Below, in pieces: positions 4,999 through 11,855 of a stretch of DNA of 26,290 nt. The stretch comes from a virus, in the IMG/VR virus record IMGVR_UViG_3300022074_000325, positions 1 to 26,290 of that record; one strand, written 5' to 3'. How positions within the stretch are numbered: position 1 is the first letter of the stretch; each line of letters begins with the position of its first letter. The notes under the pieces are model-generated. The model made no database searches. It was not told where the DNA came from and was given only the letters and a program-made list of their open reading frames with translations. The position numbers and the translations under genes are program-made.

Positions 4999-5485
4999 AA
5001 AGTTAATAAAATTACTAGAGATACTTGAGGCTTCCCATAATTTACTACCACAAGATATGTATTCACTTGGTACATATACAAAAGAGAATGGTGAAACTGT
5101 GATGATTAATGATATGGACTTTATACATGTGATTAGGGCATTTCAAAAGATGCAGGATACACTTTCAGAAGAGGTAAGAAGAGATACTCAAGAGGGTAGA
5201 GTAGCTGACTTACTAGAAGAGAATGATTTTCTGAGAGAAGAACTTAATCAAATAAAAACATCACCTATCTTTATGTTTTCTGAAATACCAAATGACAATC
5301 ACGGAGATGTATTAGTAAAGTCTATGAAAACTTATCTTAACAATAAACGATACAAGATGCGTGTTAGGGGGCAATACCTTGACCATGACAAAATGGAGAA
5401 TGGTGAAACATGGAAAACATTTGAACGTGAAGTACCACTTGACAGGGCAAAGTGTATGCGTGTATACATAGATGAAAAGAAATGA
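4988..5485 (+). CDS. Hypothetical protein with coiled coil (165 aa)
   Basis: Not recognised. Residues about 50-95 (AFQKMQDTLSEEVRRDTQEG then ADLLEENDFLREELNQI) look like a charged coiled coil. The C-terminal part (KMRVRGQYLDHDKMENGETW...MRVYIDEKK) looks like a small mixed alpha/beta domain. It starts 11 bases before the end of the methyltransferase gene, so it may be translated with it, and it ends in an ATGA overlap with the ArfA-like gene. No catalytic motif is visible. A structural or adaptor role is possible. Confidence 0.7.
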   Translation: MKIKKLIKLLEILEASHNLLPQDMYSLGTYTKENGETVMINDMDFIHVIRAFQKMQDTLSEEVRRDTQEGRVADLLEENDFLREELNQIKTSPIFMFSEIPNDNHGDVLVKSMKTYLNNKRYKMRVRGQYLDHDKMENGETWKTFEREVPLDRAKCMRVYIDEKK

Positions 5486-5619
5486 TAAACAGACTTATCA
5501 ACCCAATAGCTAGGGCAATAGCTATGTCACGAAGAAAATATGCAACCTATGCAGTCAAGCCTAAAAAGGGCAAAGGCTCATACAACAGAAAGAAGGAGAA
5601 GAAAGATGACAAAAACTAA
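5482..5619 (+). CDS. arfA: ArfA-like ribosome-rescue protein (45 aa)
   Basis: A short basic protein whose C-terminal half contains KPKKGKGSYNRKKEKK (residues 26-41). From memory this closely matches the signature KNKKGKGSYMRKGKH of bacterial ArfA, the factor that enters the empty A site of ribosomes stalled on broken mRNA and recruits RF2 to release the peptide. The N-terminal INPIARAIAM also resembles the ArfA segment before that signature. At 45 residues it lacks the hydrophobic C-terminal tail of cellular ArfA, so it resembles the mature, active form. It is coupled to the preceding gene by ATGA and overlaps the next by 14 bases. A generic basic ribosome- or RNA-binding peptide is the alternative. 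Confidence 0.65.
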   Translation: MINRLINPIARAIAMSRRKYATYAVKPKKGKGSYNRKKEKKDDKN

Positions 5620-5908
5620 AAATACTTTTAAGGTAGATATAAATAATGAGGACATTATTATAGCAGGTGGTACAAGAAGAGTGTTTCTTAAATACCACAA
5701 TGACTTACAAACTATGGTTAGAGATATAGAGGAAACAAAAGATGTTACTCTATCTCAAGTTAGAGTTCTAGAAGAGCTTATACACGAGCTACATAGTTCT
5801 TTACAGTTTGCACCACAGAAGACTGAAGATGATACACCTAATCATTGGGGTGACTATGTACTAAGTTCTGACGATAGGGCTTGGCATCCAATGTGGAAAG
5901 TAAATTAA
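5606..5908 (+). CDS. Hypothetical protein (100 aa)
   Basis: Not recognised. It opens with a short beta-rich stretch (FKVDINNEDIIIAGGTRRVFL), has a helical middle (LQTMVRDIEETKDVTLSQVRVLEELIHELHSSL) and ends with a Trp-rich tail (HWGDYV...RAWHPMWKV). The ATG at 5606 has a GGAG box 7 bases upstream, inside the ArfA-like gene. An upstream in-frame ATG at 5540 lacks such a box and would overlap most of the ArfA-like gene. It is the last of the small-gene cluster before promoter P4. Function unknown. Confidence 0.7.
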   Translation: MTKTKNTFKVDINNEDIIIAGGTRRVFLKYHNDLQTMVRDIEETKDVTLSQVRVLEELIHELHSSLQFAPQKTEDDTPNHWGDYVLSSDDRAWHPMWKVN

Positions 5909-5909
5909 T

Positions 5910-5937
5910 TTGACAAATATAATATATGTGATATAAC
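5910..5937 (+). promoter_or_regulatory. sigma70-like promoter P4
   Basis: -35 TTGACA at 5910-5915, a 16-base spacer, and -10 TATAAC at 5932-5937 preceded by TGA (extended -10). The 12-mer TGTGATATAACA (5927-5938) is identical to that in promoter P5. It heads the DUF932-integrase-replication run. Confidence 0.8.
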
Positions 5938-5958
5938 ACAGTATCACTTAACAAAAAT

Positions 5959-5973
5959 CTCCCAACATGGGAG
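5959..5973 (+). repeat. Boundary palindrome copy 9 (CTCCCAACATGGGAG)
   Basis: The arms CTCCCA and TGGGAG are perfectly complementary around ACA, so this is the most symmetric copy. It lies in the leader about 15-30 bases after the likely start of P4 transcripts. The gene has a separate strong AAAGGAGG box at 5982-5989, so this copy is not the ribosome binding site. An operator or RNA hairpin is the likely role. Confidence 0.75.
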
Positions 5974-5994
5974 TAATTTAGAAAGGAGGCTTTT

Positions 5995-6855
5995 ATGCCA
6001 TTCGATATTATACCAACAGAAATACACGCAGTTCCTGATAACTTAGATTTTCAGGTATACTTTGAGCCATCAAAAGTTAATGACAAAAAATATGTTATTA
6101 ATAATAAAACAGGTGAATACTTAAATGTAGTAGGTCATGGTTTTAGATGTGCCTCACACAAAGAGTTCTTTGAAGGTGTGCAAAACACTATGGTTGAGAA
6201 CATTCCTGATTCTATGTCAGGCTCTACTGTAAAGTGGGGTAGTGCTAGAAACAATGCATGGGCTATGATGGACATGACATTGCCTAATGTAACTAGCACA
6301 ATAGAAACAGACAAGCATGAGACCAAGATAGGGCAGAGAGTTATTGCCTTACATGGTGTTGATGGGTCTTGTTCTAATCAAGTATTCTTTGGGGCTATTG
6401 ACTTCTTCTGTACAAACGGAATGATTACAGGAGAGTATGATAAGGTTAGACGTAAGAACACATCTAATTTTTGCATGGATAGGTTTATACAAGAACTTAA
6501 TCAAAGTAGTGTAGACTTCTATGAGCAGACAAAAAAGCTACAGACTTGGGCAAATATAGAGCTACCAATGCACTCTATGAAGTCTTGGAAAGAGTACTTG
6601 TCATCTATTATGAAGTCCGATAGGAAGGCAGAGAAGATGATACCACTTGCACAAAAAGAAATTCGTAAACGTGGCAGAAATGTGTTTGCCTTGTACAGTG
6701 CATTTACTAACTATGCATCTTATGCAGATGAGAGAAATGGTTTTAATTTACGTAACACAGGTAAAGATACTGTTAGTCAGTCTATGTGGGCTAGAGAACA
6801 AGAGGTATCTAAGTGGATATCAACACCTGAGTTTACTAAATTGGTGGCGGCATAA
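5995..6855 (+). CDS. DUF932 family protein (286 aa)
   Basis: Resembles the DUF932 family (phage/plasmid-like proteins found on many plasmids and phages). Characteristic features are a central ...VFFGAIDFFCTNGMITGEYDKVRRKNTSN segment (residues about 129-157) and a length close to 300. The molecular function of this family is not established to my knowledge; its presence on plasmids and phages hints at a role in replication or host interaction. The gene has the strongest ribosome binding site in the window (AAAGGAGG, 5 bases before ATG) and its own promoter. It overlaps the integrase gene as TAATG, so the two are probably co-expressed. Confidence 0.8.
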   Translation: MPFDIIPTEIHAVPDNLDFQVYFEPSKVNDKKYVINNKTGEYLNVVGHGFRCASHKEFFEGVQNTMVENIPDSMSGSTVKWGSARNNAWAMMDMTLPNVTSTIETDKHETKIGQRVIALHGVDGSCSNQVFFGAIDFFCTNGMITGEYDKVRRKNTSNFCMDRFIQELNQSSVDFYEQTKKLQTWANIELPMHSMKSWKEYLSSIMKSDRKAEKMIPLAQKEIRKRGRNVFALYSAFTNYASYADERNGFNLRNTGKDTVSQSMWAREQEVSKWISTPEFTKLVAA

Positions 6856-7799
6856 TGCTCGTTACCGAGTTAGTAGATGATTACTATTTATCGTTTGAAT
6901 ACAATAACTTACGAGAAGAGACTAAGACAAAATATAAATACTTTATTAAAATTATGTTAGAGACTTCTGTAAGTGATGGTAAGAGGCTAGGCAGTTACAA
7001 GCTGTCTAGTCTCACAACTAAAATTGCCAAGTTAGCATACAACGACTGGTGCAACAGAGGTGTGTCATTCGCTAATCACATAATGTCAACATCTAGAATA
7101 GTAATTAATCATGGTATTAATATGGAACATTGTGTTCAAAATGTGTTTACAAAAGTAAAGAAAAGAAACACACCTAATAGAAAAGTAGTTTGGTATAGAA
7201 GAGATGTGTTTAAATTTTTAGATGTAGCTTACTCAAACTATAAAACAAGAAGTGTTGGTTTGATTGCTCACATGGCATATGAATGGTGTCAAAGAGTTGG
7301 TGATATGCGTTTACTGCAATGGTCAAACATAGATTTTAAGAATGACCAAATGCATATTGAACAATCTAAACGTAGAGCAGAAGTTTTTTTACCCATACCT
7401 GATGGCTTAGGTGAGATGTTAGTACAACAGAAAGAAGATTTTGGGTTTCAAGAGTATGTAGCACCCCAACCAAAGCTCTATAAAGGCTCTTACGTACCCT
7501 ATTGTATGTATAAACTACCTAGACTAGCTAGAAAAGTTATGAATGATGCAGGGCTTTCTAATGAGCTACGATTATCTGACTTACGTAGAACAGGAACAGT
7601 TGAAATGGTAGATGCAGGTGTATCTATGGGTAATATTATGTCAGTTACTGGACATGCTAACCCACAAAGTGTTAAGCCATATATGAAAAATACATTTAAA
7701 AGTGCTAATTTAGCATATCAAACACGTAGGGGGTTGACGGATACTTCAGAGCATGATATAAGCATATCAAATGCCGACAAGGAAGGATATAGTATATAA
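6855..7799 (+). CDS. int: Tyrosine recombinase (phage integrase) with box II His to Ser
   Basis: Site-specific DNA strand exchange enzyme. After an N-terminal core-binding region (about 1-110), the catalytic domain shows CQRVGDMRLL (R147), QSKRR (K172), LSDLRRTGT (R244), TGHANP (H267) and VKPYMK (Y276, the nucleophile). The usual HxxR motif reads SDLR, so the first His is replaced by Ser (S241). Length 314 is typical. It would integrate the phage or resolve genome multimers. No repressor, excisionase or attP/tRNA match is visible nearby, so lysogeny is not shown. The gene begins in a TAATG overlap with DUF932. Confidence 0.88.
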   Translation: MLVTELVDDYYLSFEYNNLREETKTKYKYFIKIMLETSVSDGKRLGSYKLSSLTTKIAKLAYNDWCNRGVSFANHIMSTSRIVINHGINMEHCVQNVFTKVKKRNTPNRKVVWYRRDVFKFLDVAYSNYKTRSVGLIAHMAYEWCQRVGDMRLLQWSNIDFKNDQMHIEQSKRRAEVFLPIPDGLGEMLVQQKEDFGFQEYVAPQPKLYKGSYVPYCMYKLPRLARKVMNDAGLSNELRLSDLRRTGTVEMVDAGVSMGNIMSVTGHANPQSVKPYMKNTFKSANLAYQTRRGLTDTSEHDISISNADKEGYSI

Positions 7800-7800
7800 T

Positions 7801-8589
7801 ATGTATAATATATATGAATATGTTAAACAGTTAAATGTAGAGAGTGGAGACACACGTAGAATGAATTGTCCTATGTGTAATTCGTACAAAACATTTTCTG
7901 TTACAAACAACATGGGTTCTTTGTTATGGAACTGCTACAAAGCCTCTTGTGTTATTAGAGGTAGCACTCGTGTTCGCTTATCTGTAGATGAGATACGTGA
8001 CATACAGAATAAAAAAAGCTCCCAAGTTGTGAGTAATTTTGAGTTGCCTGAGTATGTAGTTCCACATCATACTAGAAATGAAATAAATGATTGGTGTAAC
8101 AAATGGAGTTTAGACCAATCTAAATTAGATTTGTATTATGATGTAAAAGAACACAGGGTTGTCTTTCCTATCAAGAGGGATGGCAGAGTTGTCGATGCTA
8201 CAGGTAGGTCTATCTTTAACAAGATACCAAAATGGAAACGTTATGGTAATTCGGACTTGCCTTATTCATTTGGTTGTGGTAGTATCGCAATTGTAGTCGA
8301 GGATTGCATCAGTGCAGGAGTTGTGGGTAGTGATGTATATGTTGGGGTAGCTGTGTTGGGTACATCGTTAATGGACTCACACAAAAAATTCCTGTCGCAG
8401 TTCTCGACTACTATCATAGCCTTAGACCCTGATGCATTACCTAAGACTATTTCTTTTGCTAAAGAGTTACGTTCACATGTAAAAGATGTTAAGATACTAA
8501 AACTAAAGGATGACTTAAAATATAGAAATGAATTAGATATACAAAATTTGTATGAACTAACCCCAAAGGAGACACAGTTATGGAATTAG
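7801..8589 (+). CDS. DNA primase, zinc finger plus Toprim (262 aa)
   Basis: Corresponds to the primase half of T7 gp4; it makes RNA primers at the fork. An N-terminal zinc finger uses C23, C26, C45 and C50. The Toprim fold shows E167 in IVVEDCISAGV and D209/D211 in ALDPDAL. It ends without the helicase, which is the next gene; the two overlap by 10 bases. The ATG at 7801 is preferred because AAGGAAGGAT lies upstream and it aligns with short primase N-termini; an in-frame ATG at 7771 lies inside the integrase end. The linker between zinc finger and Toprim (residues 73-77) is encoded by an inverted copy of the boundary palindrome. Confidence 0.9.
   Translation: MYNIYEYVKQLNVESGDTRRMNCPMCNSYKTFSVTNNMGSLLWNCYKASCVIRGSTRVRLSVDEIRDIQNKKSSQVVSNFELPEYVVPHHTRNEINDWCNKWSLDQSKLDLYYDVKEHRVVFPIKRDGRVVDATGRSIFNKIPKWKRYGNSDLPYSFGCGSIAIVVEDCISAGVVGSDVYVGVAVLGTSLMDSHKKFLSQFSTTIIALDPDALPKTISFAKELRSHVKDVKILKLKDDLKYRNELDIQNLYELTPKETQLWN
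8019..8033 (-). repeat. Boundary palindrome copy 10, inverted, inside primase
   Basis: Reads CTCCCAAGTTGTGAG on the plus strand, the exact reverse complement of the commonest form. It lies inside a coding region in the linker between primase domains, far from any start codon, so it cannot be a ribosome binding site there. Confidence 0.75.
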
Positions 8590-9803
8590 GATTGATAAGA
8601 AGTTTGATGGATAAGGAGTTCTACGATGACCATCGTGGGGCTAAATGTCCTGACAGATTATTTAGTAAAGATACTCGTAAAATAAAAAAGTCTATTGACA
8701 CAGCTATGAGTAGATATGAGAGAACAGTTACACCTGATGAGATTGAGGCATTGTTTATGTCTAGCAATCCATCAATGACAACAGCACAGAAACAAGCCTA
8801 CAGTTCCTTGTTTAGGCAGATAAAGAATGAACAACCTCTTGGGGGTGATGTAGCACAGGAAGTGTTGTCAAAGCTGTTCCAACAGATTGTAGGAGAAGAT
8901 ATTGCAAACATAGGGTTTGACTATGTGAATGGCTCACACTCAAGCCTTGAACCTATCCGTAATATACTAGAGATGTACGGAGATGATTTTACACCTAATT
9001 TAAATGTGGAGTGGGATGATATGGATATAGAAACATTACTAGCTAAAAATGATTTAGAAGCACGTTGGTCTTTCAATGTACCTGCACTAACAAGACAGGT
9101 AGAAGGAATTAACTCAGGACATTTAATTGAGATAGGAGCTAGACCTAATACAGGCAAGACTTCCTTTCATGCAAGTTTGTTGGCAGGTCCTAATGGTTTG
9201 GCACAGCAGGGGGCAAGTTGTATTATACTATGTAACGAAGAGGGAAGCCATAGAGTTGGTGCTAGATATCTGACGGCAGCAACAGGCATGACTATGAAAG
9301 AAGTTAGAGATAATCCAATTAAAGCAAGGGATTTGTATGAGCCTGTAAAACAAAACATAAAGATTAAAGATGCTACAGGTAGAGATATGTCATGGGTTGA
9401 AAGTGTTTGTAAATCGTACAGACCTGATATTGTAATACTTGATATGGGTGACAAGTTTGCACGTACAGGGGGCTTTGCTAGAACAGACGAAGCACTCAAG
9501 GCTAATGCAGTACATGCTCGTATGATTGCAAAGGAACACAAGTGTGCTATGTTTTATATGTCACAGCTATCTGCAGATGCAGAGGGTAAGGTATTATTAA
9601 ATCAAAGTATGATGGAAGGCAGTAGAACAGGCAAGGCTGCAGAAGCTGACTTGATGATTTTAATTGCTAAAAACCCACCAAAACAAGATGAAACAGAAGA
9701 GGATTTACAAAGGCATTTAAATGTGGTAAAGAATAAACTTACAGGATGGCACGGTGTCGTTCACTGTAATTTGAATTATCAAGTAGGAAGATATGAAGTA
9801 TGA
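8580..9803 (+). CDS. Replicative DNA helicase, DnaB/gp4 type (407 aa)
   Basis: RecA-fold hexameric helicase that unwinds DNA at the fork. Walker A is GARPNTGKTS (residues 186-195), LCNEEGS (217-223) fits the catalytic Glu region, Walker B is PDIVILDMGD (282-291), and FYMSQLSADAEGK fits the sensor/DNA-binding motif. The N-terminal 150 residues are helical and probably contact the primase. In T7 primase and helicase form one chain; here they are two, overlapping by 10 bases and so probably made in step. It ends in a 4-base overlap with the DNA polymerase gene. Length is normal for a stand-alone DnaB-like domain with an N-terminal collar. Confidence 0.92.
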   Translation: MELGLIRSLMDKEFYDDHRGAKCPDRLFSKDTRKIKKSIDTAMSRYERTVTPDEIEALFMSSNPSMTTAQKQAYSSLFRQIKNEQPLGGDVAQEVLSKLFQQIVGEDIANIGFDYVNGSHSSLEPIRNILEMYGDDFTPNLNVEWDDMDIETLLAKNDLEARWSFNVPALTRQVEGINSGHLIEIGARPNTGKTSFHASLLAGPNGLAQQGASCIILCNEEGSHRVGARYLTAATGMTMKEVRDNPIKARDLYEPVKQNIKIKDATGRDMSWVESVCKSYRPDIVILDMGDKFARTGGFARTDEALKANAVHARMIAKEHKCAMFYMSQLSADAEGKVLLNQSMMEGSRTGKAAEADLMILIAKNPPKQDETEEDLQRHLNVVKNKLTGWHGVVHCNLNYQVGRYEV

Positions 9804-11821
9804 AATTAATTTTAGATGTAGAAAATACAGTTACAAAGAAAGATGGTAAGATGCACCTTGACCCATTTGAACCATCAAACAAATTGGTCATGGTAGGTTA
9901 TCTAAAAGAAGATGGCGATTATAAATTATATAGTATGGATACAGGCGAAACAAATGATATACAGGAAACACTAGACAAAACAACATGTCTTATAGGACAT
10001 AACATAGCCTATGATTTGATGTGGCTTTGGGAGTGTGGGTTTAAATATGATAAAGATGTATTTGATACTATGCTGGGCGAGTATATATTACAGAGAGGTA
10101 TTAAAGAACCTTTGCATCTCAAGGATTGTGCATTGAGATATAATTTAGATACTAAAAAAGAGGATACTCTAAAGGATTACTTTGCAAAAGGTTATGCTAC
10201 AGATGAAATACCTAGAGATGAGTTATCAGAATATTTAAAGGCAGACCTATTTGCTACAAGAGATTTATATCAATCTATAACAAGTAGGTTAAACAAAGAT
10301 AAAAATAAAGTTCTTACAAGTACAGTAAACTTAACAAATCAAGTTTGTGTTATACTTGCAAAGATATATCGAAATGGTTTTTCTGTTAACTTAGATAAAC
10401 TAGATGAAGTAAAAAAACAGTTTGAGCAAGAAAGGTTAGATGTAGAAACTAGGTTAAATAAACAGGTGCGATATCTAATGGGAGACACACCTATTAATTT
10501 AAATAGCCCTGAGCAAATGTCTTGGGTAATATATAGTAGAAAACCTAATGATAAATCTATGTGGGCAAATAATTTTATACCTTATATGCCTGATGCACAA
10601 TATAAAAATATAGTAAAAGAATATTCTTCAATTATACAAAAAACAAAAGCTGTAAAGTGCAACGTATGTAAGGGCGAAGGTTATGTAAGAAAGGTAAAAA
10701 AGGATGGCAGTTTATATTCTAGGACAAGTAGATGTGTTAATTGCAGTACTCATGGTTACTTATTTAATGATACAGGAGTTGTAGCAGGGTTAAAATTTAC
10801 AGCACCAAATTCTAAATGGGTCAGTGCAAATGGTTTTACAATTAACAAAACATATCTAGACACATTACGTAGTGTTGCTAGAAAGAATGATATGCAGGAT
10901 GCTGTACAGTTTTTAACCGACCTACAAAGACTGTCAGCACTAGATACATATCTATCGTCATTTGTTGATGGTATAAATACCTATACTAAAGCAGATGGTA
11001 AGTTGCATGTTCGACTACTACAACATAGAACATCAACAGGTAGGTTTAGTGGAGCAGACCCAAACATGCAGAACATGCCTAGAGGTGGTACGTTTCCTGT
11101 AAAAAGGGTATTTGTTTCACGATGGGAAGGTGGCAAGATACTTGAAGCAGATTTTGCACAATTAGAGTTTAGGACTGCGGCATATTTGTCACAGGATAAA
11201 ACAGCAATGAAGGAGATTAATGATGGTTTTGACGTACATAGTTACACTGCGAAGGTTATTTCGGATAGTGGTCAAAAGACTACTAGGCAGGAAGCGAAAG
11301 CCCACACGTTTGCCCCACTCTACGGAGCTACGGGGTTTGGGAGGACAACTGCTGAAGCAACGTATTATAAACAGTTCACAGAAAAGTACAAAGGAATCGC
11401 ACTATGGCATTCCAGATTGGCTGAGGAGGCTTTAGAAACAGGTATGATTACTACACCTTCAGGTAGGCAATTTTCTTTTCCTGATGTGCAGAGAAAAAGA
11501 AAGGGTGGTGTAAGTTATTTTACACAGATTAAAAACTACCCTGTGCAGTCTTTTGCAACTGCCGATGTAGTACCTTTAATTTTAGTACATATTTATAAGG
11601 CACTTGACAAGTATATGTCATGTGTGGTAAATACTGTACATGATTCTATAGTTATTGATATTCACCCTAAAGAGGTGGATATTGTGTTAGGTATAATTCG
11701 TGAAACTAATGACAAAATGAGTTCTTTAATAAATAAAACATTTAATATTGATTTTAATTTACCATTATTATTAGAGGCAAAAATTGGAGATAATTGGCTT
11801 GACACGAAAGATGTAATGTGA
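9800..11821 (+). CDS. Family A DNA polymerase with DnaJ-like zinc insert
   Basis: Replicative polymerase with proofreading. Exonuclease motifs are LDVENT (D6, E8), GHNIAYD (66-72) and YLKAD (145-149). A zinc insert of about 50 residues (C287, C290, C312, C315; CNVCKGEGY then CVNC) resembles part of the DnaJ central domain. It lies in the thumb region, after NLNSPEQM. Polymerase motifs follow: motif A LEADFAQLEFR (D451), motif B RQEAKAHTFAPLYG (R496, K500, F504, Y508) and motif C VHDSI (H614, D615). Motif C has Ser where Glu is usual (HDE). The position equivalent to E. coli F762 is Phe. This architecture is, from memory, the hallmark of HMO-2011-type marine phages. The start overlaps the helicase stop (ATGA). 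Confidence 0.95.
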   Translation: MKLILDVENTVTKKDGKMHLDPFEPSNKLVMVGYLKEDGDYKLYSMDTGETNDIQETLDKTTCLIGHNIAYDLMWLWECGFKYDKDVFDTMLGEYILQRGIKEPLHLKDCALRYNLDTKKEDTLKDYFAKGYATDEIPRDELSEYLKADLFATRDLYQSITSRLNKDKNKVLTSTVNLTNQVCVILAKIYRNGFSVNLDKLDEVKKQFEQERLDVETRLNKQVRYLMGDTPINLNSPEQMSWVIYSRKPNDKSMWANNFIPYMPDAQYKNIVKEYSSIIQKTKAVKCNVCKGEGYVRKVKKDGSLYSRTSRCVNCSTHGYLFNDTGVVAGLKFTAPNSKWVSANGFTINKTYLDTLRSVARKNDMQDAVQFLTDLQRLSALDTYLSSFVDGINTYTKADGKLHVRLLQHRTSTGRFSGADPNMQNMPRGGTFPVKRVFVSRWEGGKILEADFAQLEFRTAAYLSQDKTAMKEINDGFDVHSYTAKVISDSGQKTTRQEAKAHTFAPLYGATGFGRTTAEATYYKQFTEKYKGIALWHSRLAEEALETGMITTPSGRQFSFPDVQRKRKGGVSYFTQIKNYPVQSFATADVVPLILVHIYKALDKYMSCVVNTVHDSIVIDIHPKEVDIVLGIIRETNDKMSSLINKTFNIDFNLPLLLEAKIGDNWLDTKDVM

Positions 11822-11827
11822 TATAAC
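11799..11827 (+). promoter_or_regulatory. sigma70-like promoter P5
   Basis: -35 TTGACA at 11799-11804 inside the end of the polymerase gene, a 17-base spacer, and -10 TATAAC at 11822-11827 with TGA before it. It shares the 12-mer TGTGATATAACA with P4. It would boost the abundant ssDNA-binding candidate at 11856. Confidence 0.75.
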
Positions 11828-11855
11828 AGTCTTACTTTGAAAGGAGAAAATATAT

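Noticed and set aside
5439-5468. Possible promoter TTGACA-N18-TATACA before the ArfA-like gene
   Set aside because: The spacer is longer than in all other promoters of this window and no TGn extension is correctly placed. It lies in coding sequence of a well-coupled run, so a chance match is likely.
6855-7799. Attachment site (attP) near the integrase
   Set aside because: No tRNA-like segment or suitable gap lies on either side; the neighbouring genes overlap or abut the integrase.
9167-9541. Minus-strand open frame opposite the helicase
   Set aside because: Shadow of the helicase, whose Walker motifs fix the coding strand.
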